64,000 nucleotides of DNA from Tilletiopsis washingtonensis (taxonomy: Eukaryota; Basidiomycota; Exobasidiomycetes; Entylomatales). Where the stretch lies: the NCBI RefSeq assembly GCF_003144115.1, contig NW_020312017.1:240845-304844 (forward strand), written 5' to 3'. Position numbers and translations under genes: made by a program. Positions 53,444-64,000 of the stretch are shown one piece after another (the first letter of the stretch is position 1; the number at the start of each line of letters is the position of its first letter). The notes beneath the pieces were generated by a model. It ran no database searches. It saw only the letters and a program-made list of their open reading frames with translations, and had not been told where the DNA came from.

Positions 53444-56400
53444 TCAGGAGACGCGCACCACGATGGCGCCCGGCTCCTCGTCGGCGCCGCGGATGACGGC
53501 GTCAAAGGCGCGCGGGGCGTCGGAGAAGGCGAGGATGGAGCGCAGGCGCGGGCAGATGTCGCCCGCCTCGGCGGCCGCGCGCACGGCCTCGAGGGCCTCG
53601 CGGCAGTCCTCGCCCTGGTCGGCGCCCACCCACTCGTAGCCGATGTTCTTGCGGTCTTTCTTGAAGAAGCTGCGCTTGAGCGAGCGCAGATGCGAGCGCA
53701 GGTTCGGGTTGGCCGTGTTGTGCTCGTCGCCGAAGCACGTGGCGAACTGGCCGTCGTTGGCGAGGATGCGGCGCGCGGCGTCGTACATGCGGCGGCCGCC
53801 GATCGTGTCGATGACGAGGTCGAAGCTCGACTCGTGCAGCGAGTTGAGCGCCCACAGCGGCTCGCCGATGACGACCTCGTGCGCGCCGTTGGCCTCGCAC
53901 ACGGCGACGCCGTCCGAGATGCTCTCGGGGCAGTGCGCGACGATGATGAGGCCCAGCGGCGCGCAGCCCTGCATCGTCAGCAGGCCGATGCCGTCGTGCG
54001 CGTTCATGATGAGCACGCGCGCGCCACGCGCCAGCTGCGAGGCGTGGTTCGTCATGAGCTGGTACGCCATGACGCCCGTCGACGGCAGCGCGGCGATCTG
54101 CTCCGTGGTGAGGCAGTCCTCGGGCGCCTTGGCGACGAGGTCCTGCTGGATGACCATAAACTCGGCGAGCGCGCCGCACTTGCGGCTCGACTGCAGGCCG
54201 AAGACGATGTCGCCCTTGCGCATGCGCTTCACCTCCCAGCCCGTCTCCATGACGCGGCCGCAGAAGCTGCGGCCGGGCACGAAGCCGTACGCCGACTCGG
54301 TGCGCACCTTCTCGCGCAGCAGCATGCGGTCGAGCTCGTCGATGGACACGGCGATGATCTGGCACAGCACCTGCGTCGAGCTGATCTTGCGCGGCGGCGG
54401 CGTGTGCGCCGTGAGCGCCATCTTGGTGTTCGCCAGATCCTCCTGCAGCTGCTCCGGCAGGGCGTCCATGGACGCGCGCCCAGTGACGGCACCAGTGCCC
54501 TGCGTCGCATCAATCGAGGCACGCTTGCCGCTGCGGCTCGGGCTGCGGAAGGCGCCGCTCGATATCGAGATCGTGTTCATCGTGGTGCGCGCGTAGAGGC
54601 GGTCGTCGATCGTGTTGCTGGCGCGCATCGGGTCGCGCGGCCGATACGCGGACGACGAGACGGGCACTGACGGCAGGCTCATTGCCGACTGCGATGCAGA
54701 AGGACTCGAGTCTCGCGAGACGAACGACTCGGCGTATGGCCCGCGCGAGTGCCCGTCCAGGCTCATCGGCCCCGGCGAAGCGTCGATGCGCAGCGCGGGC
54801 GAGTTGCGGCCGTCGACGCTGAGACGCGAGCGCGGCACTGGCAGGTACGTGTCCGTCGACGAGCCGAGCGGCGCATCGCGCACCATGGCGGGGGTGACGC
54901 CGCTGACGATGCTGCTGTTGCTGCGCGTGGCCGTGCCGAGGTTCTGTGACACCATCGAGTACGAGCTGAGGCTCTGGGCGTAGGGGCTCATCTGGCTTGG
55001 GTCCTGCGCCATGTACGGGCTCTCGGCGACGCTGAGACGACGCGGCGAGTGCGAGCCAGGGCTGGGTGCACCGCTGTGCGGGCTGAGGCTGATCGGGCTG
55101 CTCTCCCACTCGCTGATGGCGGACATCACGGCCGTCCGCGCCTGGCCGCTCGGTCCGGCGGAGAGCGTGCGGATCTTGCGTGGCTGGTTGGGCTGCAGGC
55201 CACCGCGCGAGGATGAGGCCTCTGAGAAGGTGCTCGACACCGCGCTTCCCGCCGCAGAGGACACGACGGAGCCTGGCGCAGAGACACTGAGCGTCGGAGA
55301 AGCGGAGCGCGAGATCGAGTGTGCTGCAGAAGCGTTGGAGCCGAAGTCAGATCCAGCGTCGCTTCCTCGTCGAAGCTGCTCGGGCACAAGAGGCACGGGG
55401 GGCACTCCAGCCTGCTGTAGGGATGAAGTGTGAGCGACAGAAAGTCGGACTGGCGGACCATGCACTTACCGCTGCGCTGGAGGAGCCCGACTTGCTCTTA
55501 CTGGAGCTCTTCTTGCTCTTCTTGCGCCGCGGGACGGTGTCGTCGGGCAGGATGATCGCAGTCGTGTCCGAGGTCACGCTGGAGCGGCGCTGCGACGAGC
55601 TGGCAACGGTCGTGGCGAACATGCCCGGCGGCAGGCTGAGCCCCTTGCCCTGGTAGAGCTGATAGCCGGCGGGCGGCGCAGAAGCGCGCTTCGCGGTGCT
55701 CGTGGAAGCAGAGCGCGAGAGCGAGTCGCCCTTCTTCGAGCGCTGGCTGGCAGAGCGCTGCATAGCACCGGCCGGCGACGCGGGCGCCTCGGCGTCCTCG
55801 GCGAGCGAGCCGACACCGTCTGCCGGCGGGCGCGAAGCGCCGAAGGAAGGTCGCGTCTCCAGAGCTGGCGGCGTCGGCGGAATCAGGTTGACGTTCACCA
55901 CAGCTGCGCCGAAGCTCGGCTCAGAGCGGTCGCCGCGCGGCGTGATGACCGAGCCGTACGAGGGCTCGCCGCGCGGCACGGCCAGCGGAGTGGCATCGTC
56001 GTGCAGCGGCGGCATGGCGACGCTGTCCTCGAAGCTCGGCGCCGGCGGCATGGGCAGACGCTTCTCCGGCCCCGGCAGCTGGAAGCCGTTCTCGCGCGAG
56101 GGAGACGAGTCAATGCGGCGCTCTGCCAGCGGCTTGCGCTCGACGAGAATGTCAGAGGCGCCGGGCGTCGACAAGACGGTGCTTGCCGCGCTCGAGCCGG
56201 ACCACAGCTCGGACGACGGAGGCGGGCTGAGTGCTGCCTCGCGTGCGATCGACGGCGCTGCGTTCGCCGTCCGCGTGCTGGGAGGCATCGCGACGTCGTC
56301 GTCGCTCTCGTCTTCCGAGTCGGCGTCCGAGCCGGAGGACTCGTCGTCCATGAGAGGGGCGCGCTGGGCGACGACTGGCACGGGCGCATGCGAGATGGAC

Positions 56401-59400
56401 GTGCCGTTCGTCGCAGCACTCGACGCAGCCTTCTCGGGAGCTGTGCGCGGAGAGGCGGCGGTCAGTTCACAAGCCAGCACGGCGTTCCGGTGTGCGTGAC
56501 TCACTCTGCGCGGCGGCCGCCAGATCGCCGACTGTGTAGAAGTGCGACTCGGTCATGCCCGTCGCCGTGCCGTTCGAGGCCAGCGAGTCGTCGCCGTTGA
56601 TGGTCCCGTCAGACACATCGGCACGAGCGTCCATGTACTCGGATCTGAGCGACGGCAGCGCGCCGGTAGGGGCCGAGAGAGCGTCCAGCTCAGACGAGCC
56701 TGTGGAAGCGCGGTTCGGCGAGGGAGAGAGCCAGCTGGGCCGCTCGTCGTCCTCTGCGAACGGCGTGTTGCCCTCGTCGGCCGACTCCCAACGCTCCTCG
56801 CCGTCCGTCTCCGACATGCCTGGCGAGACTGGCCCGATCGAGGTCGAGCGAGGAAGCAGCAATGGCCTGTCCCGTACCGGCGCGTCCGCGCTGACCGCAG
56901 GAGCAACAGCTGCTGCCGGAGCGCTCGAGGCTGCCACAGCCGGCACCACGATTGCGGGCACTGCCGTGGCAGCCACGATGGCAGCGGGAGCGTCCACTTG
57001 CTTCGGCGTCTCGACGGGCTTCTGAGCCTTCACCGGCTTGGGAGCCTCGACAGACTTGGCCGCCTTCGCACTCTGCCGCTCAGCCTTGCGTTCGGCCTTC
57101 GCGATCTTGCTGTCCTTCTTGGCCCAGGCCGACGGCGGACTGGCAGGCACCTCGCCGCCGGCAGTCTTGCCGCTGGCGAACGAGGCAGCCTTCGCCTTGG
57201 CCTTCTTCTCGCGCTTCTCCTCCTTCTCCTCTTTCGAAGGGCCGAAGGAGAAGAGCGTGTCGGCGAGCGACTTGGAGTGGCGCAGCGGCTTCAGGGCCGA
57301 CTTTGCCGGCGCAGGCTTGTCCTTGCTCAGCGTCGCAGAGGCCGTGGCCTCGGGCGAGGCGGGAGTCGAGCTGTTGCTGCTCGATGACAGGCGCGAGCTC
57401 GTGCGCTGGGTCGGGGAGGCCAGCAGTGCCGACGACATGCTGGCGGGCAGCGTGCTGCGCAGATCCTCGCCAGACGCCTTGAGCTTGGGCTTAGACGGCG
57501 AGTCGGCCTCTAGCCTGCCCTGCGAGATGGGCAGGCCGCCGAGCGATTCGGGCTGCGGCGGCTTCGAGGCACGCGGCCTGTCCATGATGCTCTGCCGACG
57601 CGGCGGCGACACGGGCGCAGCAGCTTCGCCGCCCCGAGGAGTGGACGAGAAGAGGCTGCGGAAGCGGCCCGTGTGCGTTGCAGTAGACGTCTTGTCTGCT
57701 GAGGACGACGCCGAGACGGCGCTGGCGCCGGACTCTTCCCGGCGATGCGCCCGGCTCGCAGCGCTGCGGCGACTGCGCATGCTCTGGTTGTCGTCGGCAG
57801 CCATGCCGAGCAGCCAGGCGGCCGCAATGCTCGGGGCAAGGGCGCTCTCGAGGCTTCGCGTCTCTGCCGCGCCGGAAGAGCCCGCAGCAATGGCGTCTGC
57901 ACGCTCCTGGCGGACCTGCATCATCGCGTCGGACGCGCCAGCAGTGGAGCTGCCAGCAGGAGCGGCTGCAGTGGCGGAACCAGCTGCCATCGCCTGCCTC
58001 TTGGCGGCAGAGAGGTCGAGGCCGAGGCGATCAATCGTCGAGTCCGAGTAGTTCGCGGTGCCGAAGCGGTCGAGGAGGCCAGTGAGGCTCTCGCCGAAGA
58101 AGTCATCGCCGACCTTGAGGTTGCGCAGGCGATCCGCATCAGCGCGCGCCCGGGCCTTGAGCTCTGCGTCGTCGCCTGAGCCGCCCTCGCCGGCCGAGTC
58201 CGAGTCCGAGTCGCGCATTCGCATGCGCCGCGACGACGCCGTGCGGGACGCGCCGCCAGCCACCGAGCCGCGCAGCATCGCACTCATGGCAAGCGAGCCG
58301 CCCAGACTGAGGTCAGACAGGCGGCGGCGCAGCGTGGGCGGGCGCGTGCTTGCCGCGCCCCGCGACGTGTCGTCCGATGCTGCGTCGTCGTCGCTGCCAT
58401 CTGCGCCAAGCGCCTCCGGCGCGATGCGCACTTTCGAGGATGCGCCGAGCGAGCGCGCCGAGGGTGCACCCGGCGCGCCAGCCACGCCTTGCTTGGCGCT
58501 GAGCAGCGCGGTGACCGCAAGCGGCGCGTCAGCATCGGCGCTGCGCGTAGGGGCAATGATGGACTCGTCGTCGCTCGAGCTGTCCTCGTCGTCCGCTGCA
58601 GCACGAACCGGCCCGTCGACGCTGATAGCAGGCGTGACAGCTGTTGCGCGCTGCGCACCGGCGGCCTGCGACGAGCCGCTGACGTCGCTCTTGCGGATCG
58701 CCGACTCGAAGGCCGAGTGCTTGACGGGCGAGGGCAGGTGCGGCCGCATCTCGTGCCCGGCGTTGGAGCTGCCTTCCTCCTCCTCTTCGGCGACGACGTC
58801 GAGCATCTGCCGCTCCTCGTCGCTCGAGTCCTCCTCGCTCGACTCGTCGCTGCCGCTCTCGATCGTGCCCGACGAGTCGCCGTCTGGCGGCGTTGGCGGA
58901 AGGTCGCGATTCAGAGAGGCCGCTGAGATCGGCCGCGGCGGCTGTGGCGACATGGCGCGCGGAGGCGGAGACATGGCACGCGCAGGCGGAGACATGGCAC
59001 GCGGCGGCGGCGACATGGCGCGAGGCGGCGGCGACATGCTGCGCGGCGGCTCTGCCTGCGCAGCGACCTGGGGCATCGTCTGCTGCACAGCCTGCGCGTG
59101 GACTTGCGCGTGCTGCTGGAGCGCGATCGTGTGCTGCTGCAGCGCAGACTGGCTGCCGGGCGGCAGGTGGTGCTGCAGAGCTTGCGCGTGCTGCTGGAGC
59201 GCCAGGGCCTGCGCATGCTGCTGCAGCGCAAGGGTTTGCGCATCGAGCGGATGTGTCGGCAGTGCGGCCGAGGCAGGCGGCTGCGAGACTGCCAAAGCGG
59301 GGTCGAGGATGACAGATCCGGGCCGCAAGCTGCCCGGCACGAGCGCCTCGCTGACGGGCCGCTCCTGCGGCGGAAGGCTCTGCCCGATGACCTGCTGCGC

Positions 59401-60519
59401 AGCGCGCGCGATGAGGTCTTGGTGGATGACGCCAGGATCGCGCTGCGTCTGCTCGTACAGCGCGTCCTGCTCGAGCTCCTTCTGCACTCGCGCCGCAGCA
59501 GTACTCCGCCGGCGGGCCAACTGCTCAGCGGGCGGCGCCGGAGACGCAGCGCGTGCAGCGACTGCGGCCAGACTGTTGCCCTCCCACGCCTGCGCCGTGT
59601 CCGTGCCGTTCATGCTGTTGATGAAGGCCTTCCAGTCTTGTGACGAGGTCGCAGGCCCGCCGCTGCCGTGGCGCTTCCGGACCGGAGAGCCAGAAGCGGC
59701 AGCTGCAGCGAGATTCGGATTCGACACGGCGCTCAGACGCTTCGAGCGTCCCGACACGGAGCCCGAGACTGAGCCTGCCTGCGAGCCCATGGCAGATGGG
59801 CTGCTGCCGAGCGGCATCGACGGCGACGGACGCACGAGGCTCGGCGCCTGCTTGCCCAGCGGAGCCACGCCGTTCGATGGCAGCCGGCCAGGCGAGGCAT
59901 TGGCGTTCATGGCACGCAGCGCCTGCGCATCGTGTCGCGGCAGCGGCGGCATGCTGCTGCTGCCGGAGCGAGGCACGCCCGCAGTCGGCGAGCCGCCAAA
60001 GTCACTGCGCGGCGCCTGCCGCACTTTTGTGCCCGCGCCAATGCCGGCCATGCTCTTGTCCCAGGCGCCCGGAGCGGCCGGCTCGGGCTCGCTGAAGATG
60101 CTGTCGCCGGCGATGCTCGGCGCGCGGCTGCTGCGGCCAAAGCCTCGCAAGCTTCCCGCGTCCCACCAGCGGCTCTTGCGGCCCATGCTGCTGTCGGCCA
60201 CGCTGCCGGCAATGGTGCTGCTGTTGTCGTCGAGCACGCTGTTGGAGCGGCCGCGCCCGAAGCTGCGCCCAAAGTTGCGCAAGCTGCCGCCGCCGGCGAC
60301 GGAGTTGGCGCGCGAGGAGCGCCCCACGGTGCCGCTCTTGCGGCTGAACATGGAGCCCGAGAGGATGTTGGGCGAGCCGGGCGCATTGGGCAGGTCCGAC
60401 GGCGCCGTCCATCCTGCACGCGACGGCGCGCGGCTGCGCGAAGGCGTCTCAGGGTCCGCCGTGTACGTCTGCGACGGCCGGTTGAGGATGGAGTCGAGGA
60501 TGGAGTGGCCGCGCGGCAT
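53444..60519 (-). CDS. Giant disordered protein with C-terminal MDR (Ast1-like) domain
   Basis: Three exons (60519-56505, 56440-55470, 55414-53444) give 2318 aa, one of the largest proteins that could be expected in such a genome. Residues 1 to about 1990 are low-complexity: serine/alanine/proline-rich with many SRAPS and RSS motifs at the start (MPRGHSILDSILNRPSQTY), a glutamine/histidine region (QQHAQALALQQHAQ), tandem RAMSPPP repeats, acidic serine runs and a lysine-rich stretch (KEEKEEKREKKAKAKA). Residues about 1997-2318 form an MDR fold: VPGRSFCGRVMETGWEVKRM, the nucleotide-loop region ARVLIMNAHDGIGLLTMQGC, LVIDTIGGRRMYDAARRILA and a C-terminus ending GAIVVRVS. Glycine pattern of the cofactor loop is altered (NAHDGIG), so catalysis is doubtful. 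The MDR part recalls yeast Ast1/Ast2 (Pma1 targeting), but the long disordered N-region is not found there. Confidence 0.8.
58949..59050 (-). repeat. 21-nt tandem repeat encoding RAMSPPP units
   Basis: Five imperfect 21-nt units (gacatggcgcgcggaggcgg type) in the giant MDR-fusion gene, encoding MSPPPRA heptads. In-frame period, so the protein repeat expands or shrinks without frameshift. Confidence 0.85.
59050..59245 (-). repeat. Glutamine/histidine/alanine-coding CTGCTG-rich repeat
   Basis: Imperfect repeats of ctgctgcagcgc-type units on the plus strand encode LQQHAQA-type blocks on the minus strand of the giant gene. Confidence 0.75.
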
Positions 60520-62222
60520 CTTGGCGAGCGCCGCCGCTAGGCAAGGGATATGCGGGGTGGAAGGAGTCGTCGCTCGACGCCGGGCTAAGGATAGGCGTGC
60601 TGCAGGGGCATGAATAGGCGCCGGCAAGACAGAAGAGCGACGTGCGGCAGGCTGCGAGGGACGGACAGTCGTACGAGGGAGCGGCACAGCACAGCACGGG
60701 ACAGCGACTGCGGCGCTCTTCGTCGGCGAAGAGGGAGGTGGTGAGGAGAGGAGGAAGGAGCGGCTGCGGGCTGGAGCGGGCTCTGCTGCTGCAGGCGGCC
60801 AGCTGCATCGGTGACAGGCAGCAGCTGCAGCAGGCCGCCGGCGCCGCGCATCGCTGCACCCTGCCCGCCCTCGCCGCCGCGCGCCTTCTCGAGCGCTGCC
60901 ATCGCGCATCCGCTCCGTCCTCCTCTCCGGCGCTGCTGGGCTGCTGCTGCACGCATCCAGCGTCCGGCATCCCGATGCGCAGCAGCACAGCAGAGCGCAG
61001 ACCCAGCGCTCAGCGTCAGTCGTTGCGGCAGCGCCTTGCTCTCGCACGCTGCGGCGGCTTCGGCGGCCCTGCACCCCGGCGCACGCGGCGCGGGCCCTGG
61101 CGCCGCCGCGCTTACGGCGCGCAAGAGCCGAGAGACGCTGCGCTGCCCGCTGCGGCCGAAGTGCGGTTGAGCGCTCCACGCTTGCTCTTGCTCCCGCAGA
61201 GGATCTGCGTGCCGGCCTCCGCGCCGAGGAGGGCCAGCGTTCTGCTGCAGGCGCAGCACCAGCACCAGCGCGTGGAGGCCTCCGTCCCAAGATCGCAGCA
61301 GCGCCGCGTCTGCATCCTGCGCAGCCGCCTCTTGCTGCACCTTGACGCGCGCGGCGTCCGCCAGAGCAGCTCCGGCGCTGCAGCCGCGCTCCGCAGTCGC
61401 CGCGCCGGCTCCGGAGCGCAGCATCCAGCACACCAGCAGCCAGCCATGTTGCGACGGGACAAAGAGAGAGGGCGAGCGACGAGGAAGGCACGATGGGCGA
61501 ATGGCGAATCGGCCAAAGTGCAGCGCTCCGGCGCTTCAGGGTGCTTCAGGGGCCGGGCCGGCGGCTCTCCTCGCCCCACACAGCGACGAGGGCGCTGATC
61601 GGCAGCTGCGAGCCGCAACAGAGGCGAGCTCACGTCCACGAGATGCCGTGGGCTGCGCTTTGCGAGAGCCACGACTCTGCGGCGGATGTCCAGCGAGGTG
61701 CCGCGAGGGTGTCCAGGCGCAGGCGGCTCGCCTGCGCTCTGCCGCGGCACCCGGCAGCGCAGCGCCGCGGCTGCAGCGCAGCAGTGCAGCTCTCCTGCTG
61801 GCCCGCGCCTCGTTTGGCGATCTCGCAGCGCCGCAGCGGGCCCGCCAGTCCGCGAACGGCGTCGATCGGCTGTCGAGCAGCAAGAGGCGCCACACCAACG
61901 GCTCCGGCGTCCGCCGTTTGTCCGCGACGCCGCAAAGCACAGCCGCAGCAGCACCCAGGCAGATCCCGACGCCGAAGCCGCGGCTGAGCCCTGAACGCCT
62001 GAGACCGGCGCCGCACTCCTCTGTCCGAGAAGGACCAGCTGCGACAGCTGCGACGGCTTCGGCTCGGCCGAGGCGTGAAGTAATGCGCTAACAATGCCCC
62101 GGCCCCGATCGCAGCGCTGTCTGCCATCACCCCGCAGAACATCGTCCGAAGTGGTGGGTGTATTGCAGCGCATCGCGTGACAGAGGAGTACAGAAGTGAG
62201 CGGCAGTGCGGACTTTGCCTCT
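60520..62222. other. Intergenic between giant MDR-fusion start and TIM50 stop (1703 bp)
   Basis: Promoter and leader of the giant gene plus 3' flank of TIM50, both on the minus strand. Rich in GCAGC/GCTGC (for example 60790-60840, 61690-61790). Long open frames on both strands have alanine/arginine/cysteine-rich, motif-free translations and I do not accept them as genes. A CTAG acceptor-like site lies just before the giant gene's ATG at about 60537, so a leader intron is possible. Confidence 0.4.
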
Positions 62223-64000
62223 TCACGACGCCGGAGCAGCACCCTCTGGGCCCGGCGGCGGCGCCATGCCCTGGCCCGTCAGCATACTGCAAGAGGCGCC
62301 TGTGAGCAGGCGAGCAGAGCATGCAGGACGAGCAACTCACCCCCAGGCGCTGAGCTTCATCTCCTTGATCTGTCGCTCCTGATCCTCCTTGGCCTGCCGG
62401 CGGATCGCCTCGCCGTTCTCGCGCCAGTACTTTTGATCCTCCTGGAAGGCCTGCATGTAGCGCTCCCGCTCCGACTCGTACCACGACTTTTGCGGCGCGG
62501 CACCGGCGCCCTCGCGCTGGAGAGGTGATGTCAGCGCAAGCTGCAGAGCGTGGAGCACATGTCGGCCTCACCAGGCCGCCAAAGAGACGCTTCGACTGCT
62601 TGGCCTTGCGGTCCGCCTCGTCGGCCTTCAGCGTCGACGCGAGCCGCTTGGCGTGCTCTGTGGGGATGTGCAGGCCCTCGTAGCTCTTGATCGGCCTCCG
62701 CACGTCCTCGATGCCGTAGATGCCAATCGCTGCAAAGCATCAGTTAGCGCGCGTCTTGCGAGGCAGCAGCAGGCAACTCACACTCCAGGAACGGAATCAG
62801 GCCAACGAGCTCCGTGTCCTTCGGGTCGCCCTCCCACTTCTTCACCACGATGCCGTTCTCTGGCTGCAGCTCAAACGCCGTCGCATCTGTGTCGAGCACG
62901 ATGACCTTTGACAGGTCGCGGTTGAGGTAGCTGAGGTCCTTGACGACGTTGCCCGAGTCGCTCGTCTTGCAGCTCTCGCGGAAGAGCGTGTAGGCCACGT
63001 AGCGGCGGTCCGGGTCGAGCTTCTCAATCACGGGGCCGGCAATGTAGAACGGCTGGCGCGTGAAGAGCACAATCTCGTAGAACTGCGAGAGGTACGCGAG
63101 GAAGTAGTCGAGGCCGGGACGCTTGGCTGTCCGCCAGGCATCCTTGCGCGTCCACGTCGAGGAGACGAGCAGCTTGTCGACGTCCAGCACGAGCGTGTAC
63201 GGCCGCTGGTACGGGAACGGCAGCGGCTCGGGCAGCAGCTTCTCCCATGCCGGGTCCTTCACAGAGGTGTACATCGAGCGCAGGCGCGTCTGCACCCGCC
63301 CGAAGAAGCCCTGCGCTGACGGGTCCTGCAAGCAAGGAGTGTGAGATGCTGCGCATCAAAGAGCTGCGAACGAGCTCTTCTGCAGGTGCTGGGCTGCGAG
63401 CTGAGCTCCTGCTCCCAGCATGGCGCCTTTGACAGCGGCGCAACGAGGCTCTCCCCTTTCTCCCATCCTCTCACCTCTCTTCGCGATGACTCACATCTCC
63501 GTACTTCTGCCGCTCCTCAATCGTCTCCCAGTCCCGGCCCATGTTGCCCACCACAGCGCCAATGCCGACCAGGCCGAGCACGCCAAAGATGCGTGCCGTC
63601 TGCTTGCGCTGCCGGTCCTGGCTCGTCTGCGCACCACGCGCCTTGGCGTTCGTCTTGCCGCCCTTGCCTCCCATCTCGCCCTCAATAGCAGCCATGGCGA
63701 GCGATGTGTCGATGTCGGCGAAGCTCGTCGAGCGGCGCAGGTCCTTTCGTGGCGCCGCCGGCGGTGCGGCTTGCGGCGCAGCTGCGTCCGCCTGCGGCTC
63801 CGACGCCTTCTCAGCGGATGCACTGCTCTCTTCTGGCCGCGACGCGGCGCCCTTGTCCTCGGGCACGCGAGCGCATCGCGAGGCGCTGTTGCTGAGCGAG
63901 CGCGCAGCAGCGTCACCGGCAAGTGGAGCAGGCGCGCCCGCACCGGCAGCGGCCTGGCGCAGCGCAGCTCTCCGGGCCACGGCGCCGGAGCGGAGCAGCG
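62223..64000 (-). CDS. TIM50: TIM50, mitochondrial inner-membrane translocase subunit (5' end outside window)
   Basis: Receptor subunit of the TIM23 presequence translocase. Exons seen: edge (64000)-63495, 63325-62782, 62729-62572, 62516-62341, 62286-62223; the start codon lies beyond 64000. The order is an alanine/arginine-rich presequence-like region, a matrix/linker part with [20 protein letters not shown], one membrane span ([20 protein letters not shown]), then the FCP1-like domain with [40 protein letters not shown] and [20 protein letters not shown]. The phosphatase DxDx(T/V) site reads DVDKL, as in Tim50, which lacks phosphatase activity. After FLECS come [18 protein letters not shown] and a charged helical tail (CREG-type to KEMKLSAWG). 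A last intron with strong GTGAGT/TTGCAG sites adds a short proline/glycine-rich end ([15 protein letters not shown]); without it the protein would stop at 62337. Confidence 0.93.

Noticed and set aside
58058-60613. 851-codon plus-strand open frame opposite the giant MDR-fusion gene
   Set aside because: A serine-rich mirror of the low-complexity minus-strand sequence. The minus strand continues in phase through two introns into a folded MDR domain.
62337-62558. TIM50 ending at the TGA at 62337
   Set aside because: The stop overlaps a perfect GTGAGT donor, and a good acceptor 54 nt on gives an in-phase proline/glycine-rich end. The spliced end is preferred but not proven.

Overview
The window looks like nuclear DNA of a GC-rich, intron-dense basidiomycete fungus. 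The evidence is: (i) canonical eukaryotic housekeeping genes (eL18, uL1, NOG1, SMC5, AP-2 alpha, 14-3-3, nucleoporins, TIM50, ERV14); (ii) nearly all coding regions broken by short (about 35-80 nt) GT-AG introns with GTGAGT/GTGCGT donors and a CTGAC or CTCAC branch-like motif just before the acceptor; (iii) basidiomycete-style Pmp3, CsbD-like and 7-TM proteins. A Kex2-type repeat protein resembling Ustilago Rep1 makes Ustilaginomycotina (Exobasidiomycete-like) my preferred guess, but Pucciniomycotina yeasts are not excluded. No bacterial operons, CRISPR arrays, transposons or viral fossils were recognised. I derived all gene models by joining exons by eye and checking that each exon keeps phase.

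Layout: 1-1078 eL18 (minus, cut by window edge); 1437-2722 Tra2-like SR/RRM splicing factor; 3528-3911 Pmp3; 4262-5503 zinc-less medium-chain dehydrogenase; 6533-8035 ERV14/cornichon; 8390-10834 NOG1; 11345-12766 unknown, possibly mitochondrial; 12806-14135 lipoate ligase/transferase; 14599-19375 SMC5 with 23 exons; 19674-20469 uL1/RPL10A; 21081-23037 secreted Kex2-processed repeat protein; 25913-28131 seven-TM membrane protein; 28354-29925 NUP58/NUP49-like and 30192-32131 NUP42-like nucleoporins head to head; 32243-36109 AP-2 alpha; 37044-38448 14-3-3; 40065-42194 DNA polymerase iota-like; 42369-42744 CsbD-like; 46000-48957 unknown large disordered protein; 49288-51276 SLC45/SUT-type sugar transporter; 51622-53225 LAA2/DUF5102-like clathrin accessory protein; 53444-60519 giant disordered protein fused to an MDR (Ast1-like) domain; 62223-64000 TIM50 (5' end beyond window).

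Most neighbours are functionally unrelated, as usual in fungi. Groupings worth noting are the two FG-nucleoporin genes sharing a 266-bp divergent promoter, and the secreted repeat-peptide precursor that lies divergently from a seven-TM protein across a 2.9-kb gap. The most unusual single locus is the repeat-peptide precursor (21081-23037): a signal peptide followed by about 17 aromatic 'PF..W' peptides separated by acidic spacers and KR/RR cleavage sites. Gene structure itself is notable: introns at or inside the start codon in three genes, a 14-nt microexon in the 14-3-3 gene, and a 34-nt intron in SMC5.
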